Source: Propionivibrio dicarboxylicus
GTDB taxonomy: Bacteria; Pseudomonadota; Gammaproteobacteria; Burkholderiales; Rhodocyclaceae
Reading direction: 5' to 3'
NCBI RefSeq assembly: GCF_900099695.1
Contig: NZ_FNCY01000022.1
Coordinates: 1 to 64,000, forward strand
Length of the DNA stretch: 64,000 nt
Part shown: positions 34,104 through 42,505 of the stretch, in pieces
Layout of the letters: each line of letters begins with the position of its first letter
How positions within the stretch are numbered: position 1 is the first letter of the stretch
Made by a program: the position numbers and the translations under genes
Notes under the pieces: model-generated
Seen by the model: the letters and a program-made list of their open reading frames with translations, nothing else
Database searches by the model: none
Told to the model about the DNA's origin: nothing

Positions 34104-35614
34104 CGACCATTACAAGCACCGACGCGCCAGATATCACACCTCCGACGGAAAGCGCCAACACGATCCTGTTTTGCCATTTCGCGCCGGGCAATACCGATTA
34201 CACGCCGATCGACATCGGATTCGTGATCGCATGCCTGCGCAATCGATTCGGGAACCGCTATTCATTCAGGATCCTACGGCTCGACCATGTTCGCCCGAAA
34301 GGCGCCGATCAAGCGGCACGCCGGGCAGACCGGCAAGCGACTGTCGCTCGGGACGCACAGCGCATCATTGAGGCATCGCCGCATGCCGTGTTCCTCTGTC
34401 TGGAGAGCGTTCTTTGGAGCAAGGTGTTCGCCCTCGGCCGGGCGCGACGCGTAGCCGCCGAACTCCGCCGCAAATGCCCGAACATGTTCATCGGTCTGCA
34501 GAGTCACAAGATTCAAGCGCCTGAAATCGATGCCGTACTGGGCAGCGGCGAAATCGATTGCGTCGTCACGGGCGATCCGGAAACGGTTTTCCTCGAACTG
34601 CCCGGCATACTCAATCGCCATCCAACCGCAGGCGTATGCCATGACCATCGCCATGAAAATACTGTACTCATCGAGAGCGCAACCACGCCTTCGCGATCAT
34701 GCGTTGGTCATCGAGCGCTGGACGACCTTCCTTCTCCCTATCTCACGGGAATATTCGACGACTTCCTTCACGAAAGGCAAGCCTCCCTGCATGGCCGTTT
34801 TCGCGCGTTCTTGGTGTCTTCGCGCGGCTGCGGGTTCGGTTGCTACTACTGCTTCCGCAGCGTCAAGTTCGAGAAGGTCCGCTATTTTTCGGCACGCCGC
34901 TTTTATGACGAAATGGAATACCTGCTTAACCGTTTCGCCATCAGCCGGTTTTTCGTTCTCGACGACGCCTTCCTGTATTCAAAACGCAGGCTTGTGGAAT
35001 TTCAGGAGGAATTCCATGCGAGGATCGAAATGAATCCAGGTCTATCGCGTGCGCGATTGTTCGTGATGGCCCGCCCCGAGACCGTGGACGAGGAAATCGT
35101 CGATATCCTGGCATCACTGAACGTGATCTGCATCCAGATCGGCTTGCAGACTGTCAATCCGGCCTTGCAGCATTACATGAAGCGCAGCGTCGACACCCTG
35201 CACTTTCAGCGGATACGGCATTGGATGGTCAAGCATGGCATGAAGCTGCAACTCGACGTCGTCGTCGGCCTCCCCGGAGACTCGATCGAATGGATGAAGG
35301 AGACCTTGCGATTCGCCCTTCTGCTCTCGCCTTTCTCGCTTCAGATCAAGCAGTTCTATCTCAATCCCAACACCTTGTTCCACCGGGATTGCGACCAGTA
35401 CGAAATCGAGATCGACACCGCTCCGTCAGATTTCGACGCGCCTTACGTCGTCAAGGCGGCGGGGATCGACGCGCGATATTTCGACGAGACCAACGCATTC
35501 ATCATGGAACAGATCGGTGCCTATCCCGAGGTACTTTGGAAATACCTCTCCCGGAAGAAGCGCTTTCTGAGCGAGCTGTTCTATCGAAGACCCGAGAGGG
35601 CCACCGCACTTTGA
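34100..35614 (+). CDS. Radical SAM enzyme with N-terminal cobalamin-binding-like domain
   Basis: 504 residues. Residues 20-190 look like the Rossmann domain found before B12-dependent radical SAM cores, though no His cobalamin ligand motif is evident. The iron-sulfur triad is Cys244, Cys248 and Cys251 (SSRGCGFGCYYC). Family segments later include IQIGLQTVNPALQHYMKR and LDVVVGLPGDS. It starts inside the exporter stop (ATGA). It is the likely maturation enzyme for the double-glycine peptide, for example by methylation or another C-H modification. The exact reaction cannot be told, and there is no SPASM-type Cys-rich C-terminus. Confidence 0.88.
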   Translation: MTTITSTDAPDITPPTESANTILFCHFAPGNTDYTPIDIGFVIACLRNRFGNRYSFRILRLDHVRPKGADQAARRADRQATVARDAQRIIEASPHAVFLCLESVLWSKVFALGRARRVAAELRRKCPNMFIGLQSHKIQAPEIDAVLGSGEIDCVVTGDPETVFLELPGILNRHPTAGVCHDHRHENTVLIESATTPSRSCVGHRALDDLPSPYLTGIFDDFLHERQASLHGRFRAFLVSSRGCGFGCYYCFRSVKFEKVRYFSARRFYDEMEYLLNRFAISRFFVLDDAFLYSKRRLVEFQEEFHARIEMNPGLSRARLFVMARPETVDEEIVDILASLNVICIQIGLQTVNPALQHYMKRSVDTLHFQRIRHWMVKHGMKLQLDVVVGLPGDSIEWMKETLRFALLLSPFSLQIKQFYLNPNTLFHRDCDQYEIEIDTAPSDFDAPYVVKAAGIDARYFDETNAFIMEQIGAYPEVLWKYLSRKKRFLSELFYRRPERATAL

Positions 35615-37242
35615 GCGCCACGCAAGACCGATTGGCCGCTGCGCTCAGTCTGAAAATCGACGCCTGGATATCCGCACAGGCTATCGTGCCGACATGCATG
35701 CATGTCACGATGCGCGGCGGCAATCGGAACCCACAACCATCATGGCTTGAAGCGTATTCCCCGGCGCACCTTCAGCATCTTATTGGCGAAACGATCGCCT
35801 CGGCCACCGCCGATGCCGTTTTCGACATCGTCATCGGACATTCGGAACGCACCATCATCCATAACGGAACGGTGAGGCTGCCGCCACAAATCGAACGCGG
35901 GCTCGGTGGACTCGTCCTGCGTCATGGCGGGAAATGCAGCCGGATCTGTCCGCTGACGATGCTTGCCGAAAACTGGAGTTTTCCGCAAGCCTTCGCAACG
36001 CTGATGAACGGCAACGACATCGGTATTCAGCCGACCGATCGCAACGTCATCCCGTACGATATCGGCAGCTTTTCGACCGTTCAGTTTCAGGTTTCGTCAC
36101 AGTCTACGGCGTTCAAGGTCGTACATGTATTTCGCGGCAAGCCTGTCGTCCCGATCGAGCATGTCAATCAGCATGGCACCGAACGACTGGCGCTCGGCAT
36201 GGCCGACTGGATGCGCCAGCACGTCGCCGATACCGGAAAGCTGACCTACTGCTATCACCCAAAGGCCAACCATTACGCCAGGAACAGCAATCGCATACGC
36301 GAATTCATGGGCAGCATCGCACTGTTCAAGGCCGCACGCCATTTCGACGACAACACGATGTTTGCGCTCGCCGAACGAAGTCTGCGCTACAACCTCGACG
36401 CATATTTACGCGAGGAGCAAGATTATGGCGTCATTGTCGAAGGGGAGAAGATCAAACTCGGCGCGGCAGCTTTGGCCGCAATGGCAATCCGACACTCCGA
36501 ACGTCGTGCGGACTATGCGAACTGTCTGCGCCGATTGACCGCATTCACCGAGATGATGTGGCAAACCTCAGGTGCATTCCGCTGTTTTCTCCGCCCGGCC
36601 GATCGAGCCGATATCTGCCAGAACTTCTATCCCGGAGAGACCCTGCTGTTGTGGGCCGGGTGCTGGCTTGAATCGCGCGACACCGCATTGTGGCAAAAGA
36701 TCGAAGCAAGCTTCCGCCACTACCGGCAATGGCATGCCGCGCAACCGAACCCGGCTTTCGTACCCTGGCATACGCAGGCGTACTACCTGCTGTGGCAGGC
36801 GACGGGAGATTCGCGATTCAAGGACGCCATCCTTGAGATGAATGACTGGCTTTTGCCCTTTCAGCAATGGGAGACCGTCGCGGATTACCCCGATACCCAA
36901 GGTCGGTTCTACGACCCCGACCTGCCCTACGGGCCTCCGCATGCTTCGTCCACCGGCGTCTACCTTGAAGGACTCATCGATGCCTTTCGCCTCGCGACCG
37001 CCATCGGCGACACGGACCGAGCGCATCGTTATGCCGAAACGATCAAACGCGGCGTACGCAACATCATGCAGCTTCAGTATTCGGAACGCGACGAATGCGC
37101 CGGGTTTCCCGCGCCGGAAAAAGCGCTCGGCGGGATCAGGACGACCGAATATAACAACCTGATTCGCATCGACAATGTGCAGCATGCGTTGATGGCCGTC
37201 ATCAGGATTCTGAAGACTGATGATTTTCTCTGGGATCGATAG
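35611..37242 (+). CDS. Unknown protein with alpha-toroid-like C-terminal domain
   Basis: About 543 residues if it starts at TTG 35611, which overlaps the radical SAM stop (TTGA) and lies behind GAGAGG. The frame is open further upstream inside the radical SAM gene, but that part reads as shadow sequence. Residues 30-180 form an unassigned mixed domain with Cys pairs (GGKCSRICPL). Residues 220-540 show repeated helical hairpins (YNLDAYLREEQDYGVIVEGE, VPWHTQAYYLLWQATGD, STGVYLEGLIDAFRLATAIGD) like alpha/alpha-toroid folds of epimerases and glycoside hydrolases. No zinc-site signature of LanC was seen. It is the last gene of the cluster and a possible second tailoring enzyme. Confidence 0.75.
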   Translation: MSATQDRLAAALSLKIDAWISAQAIVPTCMHVTMRGGNRNPQPSWLEAYSPAHLQHLIGETIASATADAVFDIVIGHSERTIIHNGTVRLPPQIERGLGGLVLRHGGKCSRICPLTMLAENWSFPQAFATLMNGNDIGIQPTDRNVIPYDIGSFSTVQFQVSSQSTAFKVVHVFRGKPVVPIEHVNQHGTERLALGMADWMRQHVADTGKLTYCYHPKANHYARNSNRIREFMGSIALFKAARHFDDNTMFALAERSLRYNLDAYLREEQDYGVIVEGEKIKLGAAALAAMAIRHSERRADYANCLRRLTAFTEMMWQTSGAFRCFLRPADRADICQNFYPGETLLLWAGCWLESRDTALWQKIEASFRHYRQWHAAQPNPAFVPWHTQAYYLLWQATGDSRFKDAILEMNDWLLPFQQWETVADYPDTQGRFYDPDLPYGPPHASSTGVYLEGLIDAFRLATAIGDTDRAHRYAETIKRGVRNIMQLQYSERDECAGFPAPEKALGGIRTTEYNNLIRIDNVQHALMAVIRILKTDDFLWDR

Positions 37243-37292
37243 TACTCATCCCGCTTTAATGCCCTCTTCCCACGCAACATCGCGCTAACGAA

Positions 37293-37898
37293 CTATCGCG
37301 ACACAGGCAACACCCAATTCCAGCGGACAGCCGCCAGACGAAACGCCGTAATGCCAACAATCGCCAGCCAGACCGCCATGTCACCCGGCACCGCAAGGTA
37401 GAGCAGCGCGAAATAGACGTAGCACCCAATGAAAGCGCAGGTTGCGTACAGGTGCGAACGCTGGAACAGGGACGGCAGTTCGTTGCACAGGATGTCGCGC
37501 AGAACACCGCCGAAGGTGCCGGTAATCGTCCCCATGAACGCAGCAATGAAGAGCGATGAACCCAGCTCCAGCGCATAACCGGCCCCCGCCACGCTGAAAA
37601 AGCCAAGGCCGAGCGCATCGGCGATCAGCAGCGCACTCGGCGGAAAACGCCGGGTCGCGGGAAATAGCGCAAAGATCAGCGACAGGCCAAGAATCGCCAT
37701 GGCATAGCCGTCGTGTTCGATCCAGAACAGCGGCGTGCGGTTCAGTAGCAGATCACGCAGCGTCCCGCCGCCGAAGGCCGCCACCAACGCGACGACGAAC
37801 AGCCCGACCAGGTCCATGTCGCGTCGCCGCGCCTCGAACAGTCCCGCCAGCGCCGAGGCGAAGACGCCGATAATCTCGATGAATTTAAGCAGATCCAT
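37293..37898 (-). CDS. TRIC/UPF0126 family membrane protein
   Basis: 201-residue protein with seven hydrophobic segments arranged as two homologous halves. Each half carries the family glycine motif followed by Arg-Asp: AFGGGTLRDLLLNRTPLFW and TGTFGGVLRDILCNELPSLF. Bacterial relatives form trimeric cation channels. It is convergent with the peptide cluster and is separated from citG by about 105 bases of unremarkable sequence. No specific role in either neighbour is suggested. Confidence 0.93.
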   Translation of the reverse strand: MDLLKFIEIIGVFASALAGLFEARRRDMDLVGLFVVALVAAFGGGTLRDLLLNRTPLFWIEHDGYAMAILGLSLIFALFPATRRFPPSALLIADALGLGFFSVAGAGYALELGSSLFIAAFMGTITGTFGGVLRDILCNELPSLFQRSHLYATCAFIGCYVYFALLYLAVPGDMAVWLAIVGITAFRLAAVRWNWVLPVSR

Positions 37899-38003
37899 GG
37901 GACGGCACTATAACGGGCGGCGTAGCCATTCGGCAAACCGTGCGCCGCAATGGTGCAATGTCATACGAAACCGACCGCTCCGGTCGGTCGCAAACAATCG
38001 GAC

Positions 38004-38870
38004 TCAGCCGACCATGGCGACCCGCTGAGCGCTTGTCTCAACGGAATCGGAGCGATCGAGTTCTCCGCATGCCAGCAGGACGCCGAAGCTCATGCCGATC
38101 ATGTCGGCAACGCCACCCATCGTCATGTTCATGCGGATGTAATCGTGGTCGAGCGCTTCAAGGCAGGACAGGTAATCACCGCCATCGGCGATCAACCGTT
38201 CGAGCCGCTGACCGTCCTTCTTGAGCCGGTGCAATCCGAGCGGACCGACGCGATGCAGCGTCGTCGTATCCTCGACGCATTGCATCAGCCGCGCCATCAT
38301 GGCGAAACTCGCCCGCTCGACATCGCCGTGCCGCCGCATCGCCGCGCGGAACGCCGGCAAGGCCACGTCGAACAAGGCCGGCATGCCGGCCGCCGTTTCG
38401 CCGATGATGCCTTGCGCCTGATACGCCTCGCGCACACGCTGGCCGTTGCTGGCGACGACAGGCGCCGTCCGGAAGAAGCGGATCGACAGTTGTGACAGTG
38501 TCTCGCGCAGCTGCGTTTCGTCGTCGGCGTCGGTGTGCCAGCGCGCGATCAGCAGCATGCCGGCAAGAAAAATGAAGCCCTTGTGCGTATTGGTGCCGAG
38601 TTCCGCGTAGAGCCGCTGCTCGGCCACGATGCCGAGATCCTTCTGGCATTCGAACGGTTCGCCGCGGATCAGCGAAGCGACCGTCGCCGCGACGAAATCG
38701 GCGACGATGTCGATCGACTCTTCCATCAGCGCCAGCGACAGATCGGGATGCGACCCGGTGTTGCGACAATCGACGAGACCGGGCTTCGGCGTCAGCATGA
38801 GTTCACGCCGCGCCCCTTCGACGAGGCCGGCCGCCAGACGTTCAAGCGCGGAAATTCGAGAGGAGTTCAT
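38004..38870 (-). CDS. citG: Triphosphoribosyl-dephospho-CoA synthase
   Basis: 288-residue CitG/MdcB enzyme that makes the prosthetic-group precursor of citrate lyase from dephospho-CoA and ATP. Family motifs are TPKPGLVDCRNTGSHPDL near the N-terminus, GTNTHKGFIFLAG in the middle and TTTLHRVGPLGL later. The start is set at ATG 38870 (MNSSRIS), overlapping citX by 29 bases; an in-frame codon at 38882 is less likely. It is the last gene of the citrate lyase operon. Malonate decarboxylase MdcB is homologous, but the operon decides for citrate lyase. Confidence 0.93.
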   Translation of the reverse strand: MNSSRISALERLAAGLVEGARRELMLTPKPGLVDCRNTGSHPDLSLALMEESIDIVADFVAATVASLIRGEPFECQKDLGIVAEQRLYAELGTNTHKGFIFLAGMLLIARWHTDADDETQLRETLSQLSIRFFRTAPVVASNGQRVREAYQAQGIIGETAAGMPALFDVALPAFRAAMRRHGDVERASFAMMARLMQCVEDTTTLHRVGPLGLHRLKKDGQRLERLIADGGDYLSCLEALDHDYIRMNMTMGGVADMIGMSFGVLLACGELDRSDSVETSAQRVAMVG

Positions 38871-39324
38871 GGGTTCTTGCAATCACTTCTTCCACAGGAT
38901 GCCGTTTGGCCCGCATGCAATCGACCGCGGGTTCGGCGCAGAGGAGGCAGGTTCGCGGTGCCAGACCGAGTTCCTGTCGCCCGATCTGGATGCCGGAAGC
39001 ATCATATACATCGAGGTCGACCAGTCGTGCCGCCGCTTCCGCCGACTCGATCGACACCATTCGGCGCTTGAGTTCAGGCGCCGCCGTACCAAAAACAATG
39101 GCATAGCTGCCAAGCGCGTCGTGCGCCAGAACCGCCGGCGACGACTGCGCGCAGGCCGCCAGCGTCTGGCGCAGCGCCCAGGCAAACATCGCCTCGGCGC
39201 CGTCCGGCCATTTATCTCGTCCGGCGATGTTCAGCGAGACGAAGACCAGCGCTTCCGGGCCGTCGCGCAGGACATCGAGCAGCGCCGCCTGGCGCTGCTC
39301 GCGGGCGTCGAGGAGACTATTCAC
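38842..39324 (-). CDS. citX: Apo-citrate lyase phosphoribosyl-dephospho-CoA transferase
   Basis: 160-residue CitX, which attaches the phosphoribosyl-dephospho-CoA group to a Ser of CitD. The diagnostic C-terminal motif is present: GRQELGLAPRTCLLC followed by AVDCMRAKRH. It overlaps citF by eight bases and citG by 29, showing tight coupling. In enterobacteria citX and citG may be fused or in another order; here they are separate, with citX first. Confidence 0.93.
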   Translation of the reverse strand: MNSLLDAREQRQAALLDVLRDGPEALVFVSLNIAGRDKWPDGAEAMFAWALRQTLAACAQSSPAVLAHDALGSYAIVFGTAAPELKRRMVSIESAEAAARLVDLDVYDASGIQIGRQELGLAPRTCLLCAEPAVDCMRAKRHPVEEVIARTHELLSNFRA

Positions 39325-40855
39325 GGACCTTGCGCACGACGTCGATGATCGAACCGTCGCGGTATTCGATCAGGCCGACCACCTTGTCCTCGAATTCGAC
39401 AGGACGCGGCACGCCAGTCACTGCCTGGATCTCGTCGCGCAACTGTCGGATGTCCTTGACCGGCGCCTTGCGACGGATCAACTCTTCCTTCAGTTCCGGC
39501 AGGTTGTCATTGACCGCGATGCCGCGCTCGGTAACGATGACACCGACCGTTTCGCCCGGCGTCGTGATCGTCGTCACCTCGTCGCGGATCATCGGCAGAC
39601 GACCGCGGATCGACGGACAAACGACGATCGAGACCTTCGCCCCGGCCGCGACGTCGCAGTGACCGCCGGTGTTGTGCAGGAGATAGCCCATCGACTCGGT
39701 ATTGACGTTCACGTTGAAGTTAACGTCGATTTCGGTCGCGCTCAGAATCGCGCAGTCGAGACGATTGACGACGGCGCCGCAATTGAACGGATTGGCATAC
39801 GTCCCGGCCGTCATTTCCATGTGGCGCTGGTTGCGCCCGATCGACTGCACCGCCTTGAGGTCGAAACATTGCACGTCGAAGAGCGCCTCGAACAGGCCCT
39901 CTTCCAGCATGTCGACGAAGTAGCCGGTGATGCCGCCGCAGCCGAAGCTACCCTTGACCTTGTCACGCCGCATCATGTTGCGCACGTGCTCGGCGACGGC
40001 CAGCGAGATGCCGCCCGTACCGGTCTGGAACGAGAAGCCGTCCTTGACGTAACCGGACGCCTCGATCACGGTCGCCGCGTGCTTGGCGATCTGCAGGCCG
40101 ATCGGGTCGGTGGTGATGCGTGTCGTCGAGGACACGATCTTTTTCGGATCGCCGAGACTCGGCATCGTCGCGACGAAGTCGACAACCGACTGCGGGATGC
40201 TGACCGGCACGGCCGGGAACGGCACCAGATTGTCGGTAACGGCGACGACCTTGTGCGCATGCTGCGCATCGACGAGTGCATAACCCAGGCTGCCGCAGGC
40301 CGAGGGGCCGAAGAAGCCGTTGAAATTGCCATACTCGTCGCAGCAGGGCGCGGCGAGGAAGGCGACATCGACCGGCACTTCGCCGGTGATCAGCGAGCGC
40401 GCGCGACCGCCGTGCGAACGCACGATGATCGGGCAATCGAGTTCGCCCTTCGAGATCAGTTCACCGATCAGGCCGTTGACGCCGCATTCCAGACCGGTGA
40501 TGACGCCCTTGCGGATGTAGGGCACGAGTTCCGAATGGACAACGTGCACCGAACTCGAGGCGATCTTGATGTCGCGGATGCCAAGTGCATCGATTTCGCG
40601 AACCAGTTCGTTGAGCAGGCGATCACCGTTACGCAGGCTGTGATGCGTCGAGATCGTCATGCCGCTCTTCAGTCCCGACGCGATGATCGCTTCGCGCAGA
40701 CCACCGACCAGCTTGCTGCCGTTGTGCGCGATGCGGCGGATCTGCCGCGTCGAGCGCTCGGCATGCGGTTGAACCGACCACGGATCGCTGTAGGGAACCA
40801 GTTTCTTGCCGGCGAAGGTCTCGGGAATTTCCCGACCCAAACTATTCCGCGCCAT
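39317..40855 (-). CDS. citF: Citrate lyase alpha subunit (citrate CoA-transferase)
   Basis: 512-residue CitF, which exchanges the acetyl group on the acyl carrier subunit for citrate. Family segments are visible: THHSLRNGDRLLNELV, the acceptor region DVAFLAAPCCDEYGNFNGFFGPSACGSLGYA and FQTGTGGISLAVAEH. ATG 40855 is chosen because MARNSLGREIPE is the family-like start; it overlaps citE by 14 bases. Together with CitE and CitD it splits citrate to acetate and oxaloacetate without oxygen or ATP. Confidence 0.96.
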   Translation of the reverse strand: MARNSLGREIPETFAGKKLVPYSDPWSVQPHAERSTRQIRRIAHNGSKLVGGLREAIIASGLKSGMTISTHHSLRNGDRLLNELVREIDALGIRDIKIASSSVHVVHSELVPYIRKGVITGLECGVNGLIGELISKGELDCPIIVRSHGGRARSLITGEVPVDVAFLAAPCCDEYGNFNGFFGPSACGSLGYALVDAQHAHKVVAVTDNLVPFPAVPVSIPQSVVDFVATMPSLGDPKKIVSSTTRITTDPIGLQIAKHAATVIEASGYVKDGFSFQTGTGGISLAVAEHVRNMMRRDKVKGSFGCGGITGYFVDMLEEGLFEALFDVQCFDLKAVQSIGRNQRHMEMTAGTYANPFNCGAVVNRLDCAILSATEIDVNFNVNVNTESMGYLLHNTGGHCDVAAGAKVSIVVCPSIRGRLPMIRDEVTTITTPGETVGVIVTERGIAVNDNLPELKEELIRRKAPVKDIRQLRDEIQAVTGVPRPVEFEDKVVGLIEYRDGSIIDVVRKVRE

Positions 40856-41762
40856 AAATATCCTCCTCGTTGATGACCACATCGACCATGCCATGAGCAC
40901 GCGCCGTGTTGAGCACACGCGCCGCACGCACCACGACCGGACGGTCGATCATCTTGCCCTTCAGTGAAATCACGCCGGTGCCCATTTCGCGGGCGCGCTT
41001 GATCGCGTCCATGACTTCCAGCGCGTAGTCGACTTCGGCCTGCTTCGGCGCGAAGACGTCGTGAATGATGTCGATCTGGCGCGGGTTGACCATGCACTTG
41101 CCGGTAAAGCCGAGCCGCTTGATGAGTTCCGTTTCCTTGCGCAGCGCCTCCATGTCATTGACATCGGCGAAGATCGAGTCGATGGCCTGGATGCCGGCGG
41201 CCTTGGCGCCCCAGAGCACGTTCATGCGAGCGTTGAAAAGCTCCTCTCCGCTCTTGGTGCGCTCGATTTCCATCGTCGCGGTATAGTCTTCGGCGCCGAA
41301 GGCGAGGCCGATAAGCCGCGGCGACGAACGCGCCGTCTGCACGGCATTGATGACGCCTTCGGCCGTCTCGATCGACGGCAGGATGCGGAAATGGCCGATC
41401 GGCAGGCCGAGTTCTTCTTCATACTCGGTCAGCAAGGTGTCGAGACGTTCAACGACTTCGGGTGAATCGGCCTTGGGCAGACGGATGCCATCCGGCAAAG
41501 CGGGGAGTACAGTCTTCAGGTCGTCGAGCGCCCACTTGGTATCGAGCCCGTTGATACGAACAAGAATCTCCTTGTTGCGATCCTTGTAACCTTCGAGAAA
41601 GCGGCGCACGAGAATGCGCGCAGCATCTTTTTCGCTGTACGGCACGGCGTCTTCGAGGTCGATCTGGATGGCATCGCAGTTGAAGAGCGGAATGTTCTGC
41701 AGCATCGACGGCATGTTGCCGGGCACGTAGAGCAGCGACCGGCGCAGTTTGAGTTCGGCCAT
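40842..41762 (-). CDS. citE: Citrate lyase beta subunit (citryl-ACP lyase)
   Basis: 306-residue CitE of the HpcH/HpaI TIM-barrel superfamily, which cleaves citryl-ACP to oxaloacetate and acetyl-ACP. Seen: LRRSLLYVPGNMPSML at the N-terminus, the acidic metal ligands in QIDLEDAVPYSEKDAAR and AEDYTATMEIERTKSG, and GFTGKCMVNPRQIDIIH. GGGAG precedes ATG 41762. It is separated from citD by the PPC-domain gene, an unusual arrangement. Confidence 0.96.
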   Translation of the reverse strand: MAELKLRRSLLYVPGNMPSMLQNIPLFNCDAIQIDLEDAVPYSEKDAARILVRRFLEGYKDRNKEILVRINGLDTKWALDDLKTVLPALPDGIRLPKADSPEVVERLDTLLTEYEEELGLPIGHFRILPSIETAEGVINAVQTARSSPRLIGLAFGAEDYTATMEIERTKSGEELFNARMNVLWGAKAAGIQAIDSIFADVNDMEALRKETELIKRLGFTGKCMVNPRQIDIIHDVFAPKQAEVDYALEVMDAIKRAREMGTGVISLKGKMIDRPVVVRAARVLNTARAHGMVDVVINEEDIYGAE

Positions 41763-41765
41763 GGA

Positions 41766-42245
41766 TCAGGCTCCCGTGAAGAAAATGGTCGGCGTGCCGC
41801 CTTCCTTGGACAGGTGACGCTCGACGCCGTCCAGCACCAACTCGACCAGCACGATCTCGCACGTAGCGAACACTTCGGCTTCGAACATGTGTCCGCCGAC
41901 GACGTCACCGGAAGCCTTCGACGCCATGATATGCAGATGGCAATCGATGCCCTCGCCTTCGGCCGGAACGATGTTGCCGGAAATGCCGAGCAATTCGAGC
42001 GGACCCTCGATGTCGTGGGTCACCAAACGCGCCGGCGTGATCGGCAGCTTGGCACCGCTCTTGATGTCCTTGAGCTTGACGTTCTTGACCGAGCCGATCG
42101 CCGACAGCACGACGGCCGCCTGGATCTTTTCGACCTTGATCATGTCTGCGATCCTCGCCACCAAGCTCTCGCCCGGCAGGATCTTGACCAGGAAGCGACG
42201 TCCCTGCGAGTATTCCTTGTACGACAGTCCCTTGTTTTCCATCAT
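41766..42245 (-). CDS. PPC (DUF296) domain protein inside the citrate lyase operon
   Basis: 159 residues. The PPC/DUF296 fold is recognised from the central HLHIMASKASGDVVGGHM and EVFATCEIVLVEL motifs, with the conserved Gly-His and His-x-His residues that bind metal in related proteins. The start ATG overlaps the citD stop (ATGA), and citE starts three bases after its stop, so it is embedded in the operon. PPC proteins can bind DNA when joined to AT-hooks, but no AT-hook is present here. Its role in citrate lyase assembly, regulation or substrate handling is unknown. Confidence 0.85.
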   Translation of the reverse strand: MMENKGLSYKEYSQGRRFLVKILPGESLVARIADMIKVEKIQAAVVLSAIGSVKNVKLKDIKSGAKLPITPARLVTHDIEGPLELLGISGNIVPAEGEGIDCHLHIMASKASGDVVGGHMFEAEVFATCEIVLVELVLDGVERHLSKEGGTPTIFFTGA

Positions 42246-42505
42246 TCACCTCCTGCACGTTGGAGCGCCGCTTCCAGCCGCGCCTCGATTGCATAATCCA
42301 GCGCACCGCGGTCGCTGATGCCGATTTTTCCGGCCGTCACGCCACAGCGTGCCAGCACCTCTTCGAGCTTGGCGCGAATGAGATGCTCGAACTGCTTCTT
42401 GACCGTCGACTGGATGTCGATGACTAACTCATCGGCAGGTTCGACCGTCACCATCAGGTCGCTGGACTGCATCGTCCCGGCCTGCCCTTTCTTCACGATC
42501 TTCAT
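42242..42505 (-). CDS. citD: Citrate lyase acyl carrier protein (gamma subunit)
   Basis: 87-residue carrier. The family start MKIVKKGQAGTMQSSDLMV contains the Ser that carries the phosphoribosyl-dephospho-CoA arm, and VKKQFEHLIRAKLEEVL and SDRGALDYAIEARLEAALQR complete the signature. Its ATG overlaps the citC stop and its stop overlaps the PPC gene. The acetyl form is the active carrier. Confidence 0.95.
   Translation of the reverse strand: MKIVKKGQAGTMQSSDLMVTVEPADELVIDIQSTVKKQFEHLIRAKLEEVLARCGVTAGKIGISDRGALDYAIEARLEAALQRAGGE

Noticed and set aside
35221-35610. Upstream extension of the alpha-toroid-like protein inside the radical SAM gene
   Set aside because: The extension is Arg-rich antisense-like composition overlapping a well-supported gene; TTG 35611 with an adjacent ribosome site fits better.
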